Positions 7,885 through 16,104 of a stretch of DNA of 64,000 nt are shown one piece after another. Under the pieces are notes generated by a model that was not told the origin of the DNA, did not search any database, and was given only the letters and a program-made list of their open reading frames with translations. The stretch's first letter is position 1; every line of letters begins with the position of its first letter. The position numbers were made by a program, and so were the translations under genes. Source of the DNA: Desulfotomaculum sp. (lineage in GTDB: Bacteria > Bacillota > Desulfotomaculia > Desulfotomaculales > Nap2-2B). The stretch spans positions 1 through 64,000 of the forward strand of contig DOTD01000017.1 in NCBI GenBank assembly GCA_003513005.1. Reading direction: 5' to 3'.

Positions 7885-9360
7885 TTATGAAAGAGCAATA
7901 GTCTGGAATAATGCCTGAGCCTTATTAACAGTTTCCTGATACTCTTTTTCAGGTTCTGAGTCGGCGACAATTCCTGCTCCTGCCTGAATATACGCATAAT
8001 TCCGGTGAAATAAAATAGTCCTGATTGTGATTGCGGAGTCCAGATTGCCATTATAGCCAAAATACCCGACCGCTCCTGCATAAGGTCCCCGTTTTGACGG
8101 TTCAAGTTCATCGATAATTTCCATAGCCCTTACTTTAGGAGCGCCGGAAACCGTTCCTGCCGGGAAACATGACTTTAATGCGTCAAACGCAGTAAGACCA
8201 GGGGAAAGTTTACCGCGGACAGCGGATACCAAATGCATTACATGCGAATATTTTTCTACTTCCATGAACTGAGGGACCTCGACCGTTCCAGGTTTGCAAA
8301 CACGTCCCAGGTCGTTTCGTCCCAAATCGACAAGCATAATATGTTCCGCTTTTTCTTTAGGGTCGTCTAAAAGTTCCAGACTTAATTTTTCGTCCTCCAG
8401 GTGAGTGGCGCCGCGTGGTCTTGTTCCCGCTATCGGTCTGGTTTCAACTTCATCTTCCTCAACGCGCGCCAGCATTTCCGGTGAGGAACTGGCTATAACC
8501 AAATCTCCGAAATCAATATAATAAAGATATGGAGAGGGATTTATTGAACGCAAACGACGGTAAGTTTGAAAAGGATTACCTTCAAAGGGAAGACGGAAAC
8601 GCTGCGAAAGCACGACTTGAAGAATGTCTCCGCTTCTGATATATTCTTTTGCTTTAACCACACCGTTTAGAAAAACTTCACGTTTCATATTGCTTTCAAT
8701 GCCTGATACGCTTATTATTTCTTCATGTTTAGCTGTTAAAAAATCATTTTCACCAGGAACGGGCGCACTTATTTTTTTAAAAACCCGCTCAATTTTTTCC
8801 AGGGCCAGGGAATAAGACTTCTCCGGCGATCCATTTATAGTGTTGTTAACCACGATACGAAGTGAATGGTGCAGGTGGTCAAAAATCAAAATTGTTCCGC
8901 AGAACATGAACATGCAATCACAAAGACCGAGATCAGCTTCTGCTGTATGTGGAAGCCGTTCAAGCCATTGGGACATTTCATAACCGAAATAGCCTACAGC
9001 TCCTCCAAAAAATCTTGGCATCACGGTCTGTACAGGTGTTATATAGGCGCTGAGGAGATTATTTAGAATCTTGAAGGGATCACCTGTTACTTTCTTGATC
9101 TTCTCGCCTGAATTATTTTTGATCTGGCCGTGATTACCAAGGTGGCTGTATAGGATCTCCGGATCGAGACCAATAAAAGAATAGCGGGCAATCTTTTCCT
9201 TTCCTTCAACGCTTTCCAGAAGAAAAGACGGTCTTCCGTCAGCTGTTTTCCTGAACAATGTTATTGGTGTTTCAGTGTCAACGGGGAATTCGCAGCTAAC
9301 AGGAATCAGGTTGTAGAACTTGCTTAATTGGATGTACTCATTTAACACAGGCTCAATCAA
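7885..9360 (-). CDS. trpE: Anthranilate synthase component I
   Basis: Converts chorismate and ammonia (from TrpG) to anthranilate, the committed step of tryptophan synthesis. A 491-residue protein with the feedback-binding LLES near residues 47-50, and in the chorismate domain LQVVLSQRF, PIAGTRPRG, DLGRNDLGRV and the GTVSGAPKVRAME core. Pairing with TrpG and the operon setting favour TrpE over PabB. It starts with TTG about 12 nt after AGGAGG. The leader just upstream contains a TRAP-type attenuator, so expression should fall when tryptophan is plentiful. Confidence 0.96.
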   Translation of the reverse strand: MIEPVLNEYIQLSKFYNLIPVSCEFPVDTETPITLFRKTADGRPSFLLESVEGKEKIARYSFIGLDPEILYSHLGNHGQIKNNSGEKIKKVTGDPFKILNNLLSAYITPVQTVMPRFFGGAVGYFGYEMSQWLERLPHTAEADLGLCDCMFMFCGTILIFDHLHHSLRIVVNNTINGSPEKSYSLALEKIERVFKKISAPVPGENDFLTAKHEEIISVSGIESNMKREVFLNGVVKAKEYIRSGDILQVVLSQRFRLPFEGNPFQTYRRLRSINPSPYLYYIDFGDLVIASSSPEMLARVEEDEVETRPIAGTRPRGATHLEDEKLSLELLDDPKEKAEHIMLVDLGRNDLGRVCKPGTVEVPQFMEVEKYSHVMHLVSAVRGKLSPGLTAFDALKSCFPAGTVSGAPKVRAMEIIDELEPSKRGPYAGAVGYFGYNGNLDSAITIRTILFHRNYAYIQAGAGIVADSEPEKEYQETVNKAQALFQTIALS

Positions 9361-9391
9361 TATAGTTTTTCACCTCCTGTACAAAAATAGA

Positions 9392-9422
9392 AAAACCGAC
9401 GTTCCAGACGAACATCGGTTTT
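9392..9422 (-). terminator. trp leader terminator hairpin
   Basis: On the minus strand AAAACCGATGTTC (9422-9410) pairs with GAACGTCGGTTTT (9404-9392), 13 bp with one G-U pair, followed by TTCTATTTTT. It lies between the triplet array and the trpE ribosome site at 9372-9377 and shares its whole 5' arm with the antiterminator. Confidence 0.85.
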
Positions 9423-9450
9423 GGGCAAAATAAAAAAACCATGCTCATCT
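9406..9450 (-). promoter_or_regulatory. trp leader antiterminator hairpin
   Basis: The segment 9450-9435 can pair with 9422-9406, giving 16 bp (two G-U) broken only by a bulged G at 9416, around a 12-nt U-rich loop. The 5' arm includes the last GAG triplet and part of the next; the 3' arm is the 5' arm of the terminator. The two structures therefore exclude each other. Derived by hand pairing from the sequence. Confidence 0.7.
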
Positions 9451-9480
9451 CATCTCAACTAACTCTACTCAGCTAAACTA
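9444..9480 (-). promoter_or_regulatory. TRAP (MtrB) binding site in the trp leader
   Basis: Eight triplets, in transcript order UAG, UAG, GAG, GAG, UAG, GAG, GAG, GAG, lie at 9480, 9475, 9470, 9465, 9461, 9456, 9451 and 9446 (first bases), with spacings of 5 nt and one of 4. TRAP from Bacillus binds arrays of 9-11 such (G/U)AG triplets separated by 2-3 nt when loaded with tryptophan. Placement over the antiterminator is that of the Bacillus trp leader. No mtrB gene is in this window. Confidence 0.75.
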
Positions 9481-9502
9481 GATAATTATTCAATTATAAT
9501 AT

Positions 9503-9531
9503 ATTCTAATCATAAAAGAAACAAAAGTCAA
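9503..9531 (-). promoter_or_regulatory. SigA-type promoter of the trp operon
   Basis: Minus strand -35 TTGACT (9531-9526), 17-nt spacer, -10 TAGAAT (9508-9503). Transcription would begin near 9496, giving a 136-nt leader that contains the triplet array and both hairpins. No terminator separates it from sigH, so readthrough from sigH is possible. Confidence 0.8.
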
Positions 9532-9555
9532 TTGTTACTTGTTCTTAGACACCTT

Positions 9556-10200
9556 CTACGCTTCACGTTTTTCAAGATATCTTTCCAGCTTTCGCTTAAC
9601 TCTCTGCAGAGCGTTGTCAATTGATTTTACGTGACGTTTTAAGTCCTCGGCTATTTCCTGGTAGGACTTACCTTCCAGGTAAGACATAAGCACCTTCCAT
9701 TCCAGAGAGCTTAGAATTTCACCCATCTTCTCTTCTATGTCATAATATTCTTCCCTGCTGATGATCATTTCTTCGGGATCTGCTACTTTGGAGCTGGAAA
9801 TAATATCTAAAAGAGTGCGGTCAGAATCTTCCTCATAAACGGGTTTATTTAAGGATACATAAGAATTTAGTGGAATGTGTTTTTGCCTTGTAGCCGTTTT
9901 GATGGCTGTAATTATCTGTCTTGTAATACATAATTCCGCAAAGGCCCGGAAGGATGATAGCTTGTCCGTTCTAAAATCGCGGATAGCCTTATAAAGACCA
10001 ATCATACCTTCCTGGATAATATCTTCCCGGTCTGCTCCTACTAAAAAATAGGAACGCGCTTTTGCCCGCACAAAATTCTTATATTTATTGATAAGGAATT
10101 CTAGGGCGCCATTATCACCTTCCCTGGCAAACTCAACTACTTCTTCGTCAATCATTAACTGGTAAGAGGCGGCGATATCTCTTTGAACGCTTAGATTCAC
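9556..10200 (-). CDS. sigH: RNA polymerase sporulation sigma factor SigH
   Basis: Alternative sigma-70-family factor that directs early sporulation and stationary-phase genes. At 214 residues it has region 2 (LINKYKNFVRAKARSYF, then DREDIIQEGMIGLYKAIRDF near residues 58-77), the core-binding and -10 recognition segment, and a C-terminal region 4 helix-turn-helix (YQEIAEDLKRHVKSIDNALQR). The GTG start follows a G-rich ribosome site. Its position after rlmB and rae1 matches the order in Bacillus and clostridia. It has its own promoter at 10291-10319. Confidence 0.95.
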   Translation of the reverse strand: MNLSVQRDIAASYQLMIDEEVVEFAREGDNGALEFLINKYKNFVRAKARSYFLVGADREDIIQEGMIGLYKAIRDFRTDKLSSFRAFAELCITRQIITAIKTATRQKHIPLNSYVSLNKPVYEEDSDRTLLDIISSSKVADPEEMIISREEYYDIEEKMGEILSSLEWKVLMSYLEGKSYQEIAEDLKRHVKSIDNALQRVKRKLERYLEKREA

Positions 10201-10290
10201 TATATCCCCCCACTTTAATTAACCTAATCTGTTAGTTAAATAATATGTAGTTATTGAGCTACCCTTGGACGAGCCTCATTGGCCTAGCCT

Positions 10291-10319
10291 ATTATAACGT
10301 AGGGTAAAAACTCAGTCAA
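10291..10319 (-). promoter_or_regulatory. SigA-type promoter of sigH
   Basis: Minus strand -35 TTGACT (10319-10314), 17-nt spacer, -10 TATAAT (10296-10291). It lies just past the rae1 stop codon and gives a leader of about 85 nt before the sigH GTG. Confidence 0.8.
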
Positions 10320-10332
10320 GGAAAATTCCAAT

Positions 10333-10848
10333 TTAACTTCTTTTACGACGCCATTTTTCAAAAATCGAACGGACATTTTCAGTTAAGCTTCTCTCCAGAT
10401 AACCGTCAACAGGTGTTCCGCCTGTATAATGACCTTCTGCATCTTTTTTTGCACGTTCCACCCAGGACAGGAGTTCTTTAGGTGTAAGCCGGAATGCTCC
10501 GTGTCCAAGTATCATCCGCTGTTCCAGCCAATCTGATGTTGCCACATAAACGGTTTCCAGCCTCGACAGCTCCTTCGTGAGTTTTTCAATGACGTTGTCG
10601 GCGGTTTCTCCTTCCATAGTATAAATTGCTTTTAGCCCGAAAGTATTTTCAATCTCATGCTGTGAGTCTTTTGTTTTTGCAGCGTCGAAAACAATCGTTG
10701 TTTGAATACCGGTTATAGCGGCATGGTTGATTAATGTATTAATGAGCCTGTTTCTTGCGCTTTCCAGACCATTCTTTTTCATTTCATCAGATGTTTCCGG
10801 CCAGGCAAAAATAACATTATAACCATCAACGATCAGGTGGTCTCCCAT
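10333..10848 (-). CDS. rae1: NYN/PIN-like ribonuclease, YacP/Rae1 family
   Basis: A 171-residue NYN-domain protein resembling Bacillus YacP (Rae1), an endonuclease that enters the ribosomal A site and cuts translated mRNA. The fold's acidic residues are visible in LIVDGYNVIF near the N-terminus, TIVFDAA, and the late Asp of VYVATSDWLEQ. The chosen ATG follows AAAGGAG by 11 nt and overlaps rlmB by 23 nt; a longer frame reaches 10881. Position between rlmB and sigH is the classical yacP slot. Activity is inferred from the family. Confidence 0.85.
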   Translation of the reverse strand: MGDHLIVDGYNVIFAWPETSDEMKKNGLESARNRLINTLINHAAITGIQTTIVFDAAKTKDSQHEIENTFGLKAIYTMEGETADNVIEKLTKELSRLETVYVATSDWLEQRMILGHGAFRLTPKELLSWVERAKKDAEGHYTGGTPVDGYLERSLTENVRSIFEKWRRKRS

Positions 10849-11596
10849 GAGCAGCCAATCTCCTTTGCCTGAATACTTCATAAGCCAGCAGGGCTGCGGC
10901 TACAGAAGCATTTAATGAATTTAACCTGCCTGTCATTGGCAAACTAACAAGGATATCGCAATATTTTCTAATCAGGGGGCCGAGTCCCTTACCCTCGCCT
11001 CCTATGACAAGAGCTACAGGTCCATCAAGGCGGGAATCCCAAAAAATCTCTTTTGCCAAAGGGTGTGCTCCTACTATCCAAATATTTTTTTGCTTAAGAT
11101 ATTTTATTGTCTGGACCATGTTTGTTACCCTGCATACAGGCACGTATTCGAATGCTCCTGCCGAGGCTTTAACAGCCGCCGGCGTGAGTGATACACTGCG
11201 ATGCGCTGTAATTACTAGACCATGCGCGCCGGCTGCTTCAGCGGTACGGGCAATGGCGCCAAGGTTGCGCGGATCATTAAGTTCCGGCAGAAGGAATAAG
11301 AATGGCTCTGCCCCTGCGGAAAGCAATAACTCATCAATCGAAAGATAACCTTTAGCGGCGCTTATGGCAGCGGTACCCTGGTGTACGACTCCGGGGAACA
11401 TTTTATCCAGGTATGTTCTTTCGACAAAGACAACGGGAATATTTTTCTCTCTGGCCAGCATTCTGATTTCATGCCCGGGGCCGGTGTCTGTTTTTCCGGC
11501 CAGAAGAAGCTTGTTGATTGGGCGGTTGGCCTTTAGAGCCTCTCGCACAGGATTGCGCCCGACAATATAATCTTCATGTACCCTGTCCGGGTTCAC
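10826..11596 (-). CDS. rlmB: 23S rRNA (guanosine-2'-O-)-methyltransferase RlmB, TrmH family
   Basis: SPOUT-class methyltransferase that 2'-O-methylates G2251 in the 23S rRNA peptidyl-transferase loop. Residues 1-90 form the substrate-binding domain (IVGRNPVREAL). The catalytic domain carries the three SPOUT motifs: NDPRNLGAIARTAEAAG, VIGGEGKGLGPLI and PMTGRLNSLNASVAAA, which fold into the AdoMet-binding knot. The 256-residue length is normal. Bacillus YacO is the orthologue by context (cysS-mrnC-yacO-yacP-sigH). Exact target G2251 is from family knowledge. Confidence 0.93.
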   Translation of the reverse strand: MNPDRVHEDYIVGRNPVREALKANRPINKLLLAGKTDTGPGHEIRMLAREKNIPVVFVERTYLDKMFPGVVHQGTAAISAAKGYLSIDELLLSAGAEPFLFLLPELNDPRNLGAIARTAEAAGAHGLVITAHRSVSLTPAAVKASAGAFEYVPVCRVTNMVQTIKYLKQKNIWIVGAHPLAKEIFWDSRLDGPVALVIGGEGKGLGPLIRKYCDILVSLPMTGRLNSLNASVAAALLAYEVFRQRRLAAHGRPPDR

Positions 11597-11653
11597 CTAA
11601 GATTTCACCTGCTTTTTAGCAATTTGAAAACACTCTTGCATCAAGGAGGTCGT

Positions 11654-12085
11654 TCACCTAAGCTCAAAATTTTCGCTTGCGTCGACCGCCTCACGTGCCA
11701 TTGTTAAAACTTCCTGGAGACGGGTATAATTCCTCTTTAAATACAGATAACCAATAAGCGCCTCCAAGCCTGTACTATAATGGTAAAGACCTATATCTTT
11801 GCCCTTTTTCGGATGTCCGCTTTTAGCGTTGCGTCCTCTTCTGACCACTGCCGCTTCATCGTCACTTAAACTTTTCTCAAGAGACCGTATGGCAATTGCC
11901 TGTTTTTCGGCCTGCACATAACCTGTTGCTTTTTGATGTAATACATTAAGCCGTGTTATACCCTGTTCAATAAGATACTGGCGGATGTACAAGTCATAAA
12001 CAGCATCTCCCAGGTAAGCCAGTACTAAAACCGGGGTTTCTTCGGGAGAGCATTTTTCATTTTGCAAAAAACTATTCACTTCCAT
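11654..12085 (-). CDS. mrnC: Mini-ribonuclease III
   Basis: A 143-residue RNase III-like enzyme lacking the double-stranded RNA-binding domain; it matures the 3' and 5' ends of 23S rRNA in Bacillus. The catalytic signature is LAYLGDAVYDLYIRQYL near residues 24-40, with the second acidic cluster in the C-terminal helices (TGLEALIGYLYL near 103-114). The lone RNase III fold, size and position between cysS and rlmB identify it. Ribosome site and start ATG look ordinary. Confidence 0.92.
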   Translation of the reverse strand: MEVNSFLQNEKCSPEETPVLVLAYLGDAVYDLYIRQYLIEQGITRLNVLHQKATGYVQAEKQAIAIRSLEKSLSDDEAAVVRRGRNAKSGHPKKGKDIGLYHYSTGLEALIGYLYLKRNYTRLQEVLTMAREAVDASENFELR

Positions 12086-12122
12086 TATAACTACCCCGGA
12101 AAATAGTTTTTCATATCAAATA

Positions 12123-12155
12123 AGGGGTCAGGCTTGACTTATTACAAATATTGAC
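12123..12155. repeat. REP-like intergenic sequence between cysS and mrnC
   Basis: GGGGTCAGGCTTGACTTATT is followed by a second TTGACTTATT at 12151. The GGGGTCA core recalls the inverted repeat at 7829 and repeat families tied to REP-type transposases in other bacteria (memory-based). Weak evidence. Confidence 0.35.
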
Positions 12156-12191
12156 TTATTGGATATCTTTCATTGAACCCTTTGGACGGTT

Positions 12192-13640
12192 CTATTGAGT
12201 ACTTATTTTCCATCTGGCGCCGTCCGGAGTATCTTCTATTATAATTCCCATTTCATTCAGACCGTTGCGGATCCGGTCGGCTGTTGCCCAATCTTTTTTT
12301 GTGCGGGCTTCCTGACGGATTTTAAGAAGCAGCTCAATTAAAGATTGGATAAGGCTGTCGTCGGTGTGTGATTTCTCATCAAGGATGAATTTTCCGTCGG
12401 GATCTGTTTTAAACAGACCCAGAACATTGTTAAAATAGGCATACAACTCAATTGCCCTGACTAAATCAGCTTTATCAAATATTGTGTTTTGGTTTAAAAA
12501 CGTATTTACTTCTTTGGCAGCTTCGAAGAAAACACCGATGGCCAGAGCAGTGTTAAAGTCATCATCCATTGCCTGGTTAAAACGCTTTTTTAAATCGATA
12601 AGCCTTGTTTGAAAATCTGAATCCTTTTCTTTAAGCCCGGCTGACGACCGTTTTTTAATGGCCTCCTCAAGAAGTTCAATGCTGTTTTTTAGACGTTCCA
12701 ATCCTTGTCCGGATGCTTCCAGTTTTTCGAAATCAAAATCTAACGGACTGCGGTAATGTGTGGAAAGAAGGAAAAAGCGGACAGAAAGGGGATTGAATTT
12801 TTCAAAGATTTCTCTGACCAAAAAAAAGTTGCCTAATGATTTTGACATCTTATCCTGGTTAATGGTTATAAAGCCATTATGAATCCAGTATTTCGCAAAA
12901 GGTTTTCCTGTAGCGGCTTCTGATTGGGCGATTTCATTTTCATGGTGGGGGAAGATCAGGTCCATCCCGCCTCCGTGAATGTCAAAACCGGAACCAAGGT
13001 ATTTTAAAGACATTACCGAACATTCTATGTGCCAGCCAGGTCTGCCGGCGCCCCAGGGGCTTTCCCAGAAGGGTTCGCCTTCTTTGGCTGCCTTCCAGAG
13101 TGCAAAATCCGCCGGGGTTTTTTTTCTGGGATCTACCTCTACCCTTGCGCCAGCCAGTATTTCATCGCTTGATCTATGGGATAGTTTGCCATATTCACGG
13201 AAAGACGGAACATCAAAATATACATCACCTTCGACTTCATAGGCAAATCCTTTCTCTATTAAGACAGAGACCATTTCTATAATTTCTTTCATGTGCTCGG
13301 AAACCCTGGGATGGCGGTTTGCTCTTGTTACGTTTAAAGCATCGGCATCCCTGTAATATTCTTCAATATATCTTTGGGAGAGAACTGCTGCGTCTAAACC
13401 TTCCTTAATGGATTTTTTGATGATCTTGTCGTCGATATCCGTAAAGTTCTGGACATAGTTAACCTGAAAGCCTTGCTGTGTGAAGTAGCGGCGAACAGTA
13501 TCGAAGAAAACAAGAGGCCGGGCATTTCCAAGATGGATATAGTTGTAGGTCGTAGGGCCGCATACATAAATGCATACTTGCCCGTCATCACGGGGAATAA
13601 ATTTTTCTTTTCGTTTTGTTAAAGTATTATAGATCTCCAA
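12192..13640 (-). CDS. cysS: Cysteinyl-tRNA synthetase
   Basis: Class Ia synthetase that charges tRNA-Cys. The HIGH signature appears as HLGN in YNYIHLGNARP near residues 34-44, KMSKS in QDKMSKSLGNF near 266-276, and zinc ligands include the Cys of YVCGP, WHIECSVM and HHENE. The C-terminal anticodon-binding helical domain extends to residue 482, the usual length. First gene of the cysS-mrnC-rlmB-rae1 run. No T-box is seen in the 150 nt upstream, which instead holds a dispersed repeat. Confidence 0.97.
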   Translation of the reverse strand: MEIYNTLTKRKEKFIPRDDGQVCIYVCGPTTYNYIHLGNARPLVFFDTVRRYFTQQGFQVNYVQNFTDIDDKIIKKSIKEGLDAAVLSQRYIEEYYRDADALNVTRANRHPRVSEHMKEIIEMVSVLIEKGFAYEVEGDVYFDVPSFREYGKLSHRSSDEILAGARVEVDPRKKTPADFALWKAAKEGEPFWESPWGAGRPGWHIECSVMSLKYLGSGFDIHGGGMDLIFPHHENEIAQSEAATGKPFAKYWIHNGFITINQDKMSKSLGNFFLVREIFEKFNPLSVRFFLLSTHYRSPLDFDFEKLEASGQGLERLKNSIELLEEAIKKRSSAGLKEKDSDFQTRLIDLKKRFNQAMDDDFNTALAIGVFFEAAKEVNTFLNQNTIFDKADLVRAIELYAYFNNVLGLFKTDPDGKFILDEKSHTDDSLIQSLIELLLKIRQEARTKKDWATADRIRNGLNEMGIIIEDTPDGARWKISTQ

Positions 13641-13659
13641 AATACACTTCCCCTTTTAA

Positions 13660-13725
13660 TATCCTGAAAATTAACTTGCTCTAGGGAGGTCAAATGCTAT
13701 GCGTGCTCATGTTCGCCTCAAGCAG
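13660..13725. repeat. Dispersed intergenic repeat, copy D (long)
   Basis: Read on the minus strand it gives GAGGCGAAC, TGAGCAC, TTTGACCTCCCTA and TTTTCAGGATA in order. The same blocks in the same order occur on the plus strand at 50131-50190. It sits immediately upstream of cysS and far from any transposase. Confidence 0.65.
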
Positions 13726-13789
13726 CGCATAAAAAAACCGAAAGTTCACAATGTATTAGACATGGCAATACTTTGGTTTGTGTGTATAA

Positions 13790-13833
13790 AAGCAATAAAC
13801 CACAGCTCCAGTGGAACTGTGGTTTTATTGCTT
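13790..13833 (-). terminator. Terminator hairpin after codY
   Basis: AAGCAATAAACCACAG on one arm pairs with CTGTGGTTTTATTGCTT on the other with one bulge, a stem of about 16 bp that begins at the codY stop codon. The following U-tract is short and interrupted, so it may also be a bidirectional barrier or an mRNA-end stabiliser. Confidence 0.65.
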
Positions 13834-14617
13834 AATATTGTTTAAGCCTTTCAAGCTCTTCCAGCAGCCTGTCGTTTAACACCCTGATGTACGTTCCTTT
13901 CATACCCAGGGATTTTGATTCAATGACTCCAGCGCTTTCAAATTTACGCAGAGCATTTACTATAACAGATCGAGTTATTCCTACACTATCTGCTATTTTG
14001 CTTGCTACCAGTAAGCCTTCATCACCATTTAACTCTTCAAAGATATGATGTACCGCATCTAGTTCCGAATAAGACAGTGTGCCGATAGCAATTTGCACTG
14101 CCGCCCTCTTACGGGCTTCTTCTTCCATACGTCCTGCCCTGGCGCGCAGTATTTCCATGCCGATAACTGTGGCGCCGTACTCAGCTAAAATAAGGTCTTC
14201 ATCATTAAACTTTGGCTCAAATTTGGCTAGCATAAGAGTCCCTAATCTGGAACCAGCCCCCACAATGGGTACTACCGTCATAACTTTATTATTGAATTTA
14301 CAACCTGTTTGCTGGTTAAAAACACAGACACCCGGTGTCTGTGTAAAATTTGCGTTTGTTTCATCCATATGCAGCAATGTTTCGTTGTATTCCTCAGGAA
14401 AACCAACAGGGGATTCAACAAAGTTATCCATTATTTCACAACTAAAACCTTTTAGATATGAGTACCCGAGGGTTTTACCGCGCCGGTCAACGATATAAAC
14501 GCTGCATCCGATGTTTTCTCCAAGAATGGCCGCTATTTCTCTGAAATCAACTGGGTATCCTGCAGATTTCTGCAGTAACCTGTTTAAGGAACGTGTTTTA
14601 TCGAGAAGGTTGCGCAT
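13832..14617 (-). CDS. codY: GTP- and branched-chain amino acid-sensing transcriptional regulator CodY
   Basis: Global repressor of low-GC Gram-positives that senses isoleucine/valine/leucine and GTP and controls amino acid uptake, biosynthesis and stationary-phase genes. The 261-residue form starts at the ATG before RNLLDKTRSLN; a TTG 9 nt earlier is also possible. Residues 1-150 form the GAF ligand domain, and the C-terminal winged helix contains DSVGITRSVIVNALRKFESAGVIE with the recognition helix. It ends the dprA-topA-xerC-hslV-hslU-codY operon, as in Bacillus. Confidence 0.96.
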   Translation of the reverse strand: MRNLLDKTRSLNRLLQKSAGYPVDFREIAAILGENIGCSVYIVDRRGKTLGYSYLKGFSCEIMDNFVESPVGFPEEYNETLLHMDETNANFTQTPGVCVFNQQTGCKFNNKVMTVVPIVGAGSRLGTLMLAKFEPKFNDEDLILAEYGATVIGMEILRARAGRMEEEARKRAAVQIAIGTLSYSELDAVHHIFEELNGDEGLLVASKIADSVGITRSVIVNALRKFESAGVIESKSLGMKGTYIRVLNDRLLEELERLKQY

Positions 14618-14688
14618 TTTAATCAATTCCTCTCTAGGATTATTGGTCTTAACCAGGAAAACAGTTTTTTAAAGAGGAATACATTTTG

Positions 14689-16086
14689 CTATAGGATATA
14701 ACGGCTAAGATCCTCGCTCTTGACTATCTCCCCGAGTTTCTGACGGACATATATTTCGTCTATAGAAATAGTTTGCCCCGTCATTTCACTAGCATTAAAA
14801 GAAATATCTTCCAGGAGCTTTTCCATAATGGTGTGAAGCCTTCTGGCGCCTATATTCTCTGTTTGCTCGTTAACAGTATAAGCGATTTTAGCAATCTCTG
14901 CAAGAGAATTTTTTGAAAATTGTATCTCTAAGCCTTCTGTTGCCATCAGACTGGTATATTGTTTAATAAGGGAGTTTTCAGGCTCAGTGAGAATCTGTAA
15001 AAAGTTCTGTTGGGTTAAGCTGTCAAGCTCTACCCGAAGCGGAAAACGTCCTTGAAGTTCCGGAATAAGATCGGAAGGCTTCACACCATGGAAAGCGCCT
15101 GCTGCAATAAACAGTATGTGATCAGTTCTGACAGGTCCGTATTTTGTCATTATAGTTGAACCTTCAACAATCGGCAGGATATCCCTTTGAACACCGCCCC
15201 GGGAAACATCAGGTCCATGACCGCTGTCGCGGCCAGCAATCTTATCTATCTCATCCAGAAAGACAATCCCGTCCTCTTCAGATCTTTTTATTGCTTCGGA
15301 ATATACTTCATCCATGTCAATTAGCTTTTGGGCTTCCTGCTGTGTCAGGATCTTACGAGCTTCTGTTACGGTAACTTTTCTCCTGCGTTTCTTTTTGGGT
15401 AAAATTCCGCCAAGCATATCCTGAATATTAATGCCCATCTCTTCCATTCCGGAACCTGTAAAGATCTCAAGCATGGGAGGCGCCGGGTCATCAACCTCTA
15501 TTTCCAGGTATTCCGTTTCAAGTTCTCCTTTAGCCAGCCTGCTGCGAAGGGTTTCTCTCTCCACCTGAATACGGCGGTTTTTTTGTTCCTGGATTTGATC
15601 AACCTGTTCTGTTTGTTTTGTTCCGCCGAAGAGCATTTCCAAGGGATTACGGAGGCTTGATTCTTGTCTGTATAGAGGAGCAAGGAGTTCAACTATTCTT
15701 TCTTCTGCTATCCTTCTCGCTTTTTCCTCAACCAGAGTAATTTTTTCTTGTTTGACCATTCGGATGGAAGTTTCTAAAAGATCCCTGATCATGCCTTCCA
15801 CATCCCTGCCTACATAGCCAATCTCGGTAAATTTTGTTGCCTCTACTTTAACAAAGGGCGCCTTAACAAGCCTTGCGAGCCTGCGCGCTATTTCTGTTTT
15901 ACCAACACCGGTCGGGCCAATCATAAGAATATTCTTGGGAACTATTTCTTCCCTTAAATCCTCGGGAAGCTTGCTGCGCCGGTACCGGTTGCGAAGTGCT
16001 ATCGAAACGGCTTTTTTTGCCTTTTCCTGTCCGACAATAAATTTATTTAACTCCTTCATAGTATCCCGCGGGGTTAATCCTTCCAT
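14689..16086 (-). CDS. hslU: ATP-dependent protease ATPase subunit HslU (ClpY)
   Basis: AAA+ unfoldase that feeds substrates to the HslV peptidase. A 465-residue protein with Walker A GPTGVGKTEIARR near residues 53-65, the pore loop EIGYVGRDVEGMIRDL just after, the inserted I-domain at about 110-240, Walker B GIVFLDEIDKI near 260, sensor-1 FIAAGAFH and sensor-2 NIGARRLHT. The C-terminal tail (LSRYIL) is the segment that docks into HslV. It follows hslV by 18 nt and precedes codY. Confidence 0.97.
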   Translation of the reverse strand: MEGLTPRDTMKELNKFIVGQEKAKKAVSIALRNRYRRSKLPEDLREEIVPKNILMIGPTGVGKTEIARRLARLVKAPFVKVEATKFTEIGYVGRDVEGMIRDLLETSIRMVKQEKITLVEEKARRIAEERIVELLAPLYRQESSLRNPLEMLFGGTKQTEQVDQIQEQKNRRIQVERETLRSRLAKGELETEYLEIEVDDPAPPMLEIFTGSGMEEMGINIQDMLGGILPKKKRRRKVTVTEARKILTQQEAQKLIDMDEVYSEAIKRSEEDGIVFLDEIDKIAGRDSGHGPDVSRGGVQRDILPIVEGSTIMTKYGPVRTDHILFIAAGAFHGVKPSDLIPELQGRFPLRVELDSLTQQNFLQILTEPENSLIKQYTSLMATEGLEIQFSKNSLAEIAKIAYTVNEQTENIGARRLHTIMEKLLEDISFNASEMTGQTISIDEIYVRQKLGEIVKSEDLSRYIL

Positions 16087-16104
16087 TTATGTTTTCCTCC
16101 CTTT

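Noticed and set aside
9353..9448. A 31-codon frame in the trp leader (MSMVFLFCPKPMFVW...) as a leader peptide
   Set aside because: It has a single Trp codon, no ribosome site and overlaps the triplet array and terminator; the TRAP-type structure explains the leader better.
9361..9500. T-box riboswitch upstream of trpE
   Set aside because: No T-box core sequence (GGUGG-type) or specifier stem could be found, and the leader is too short.
13641..13830. T-box before cysS
   Set aside because: Only about 150 nt with a repeat copy and the codY hairpin; no T-box motif.
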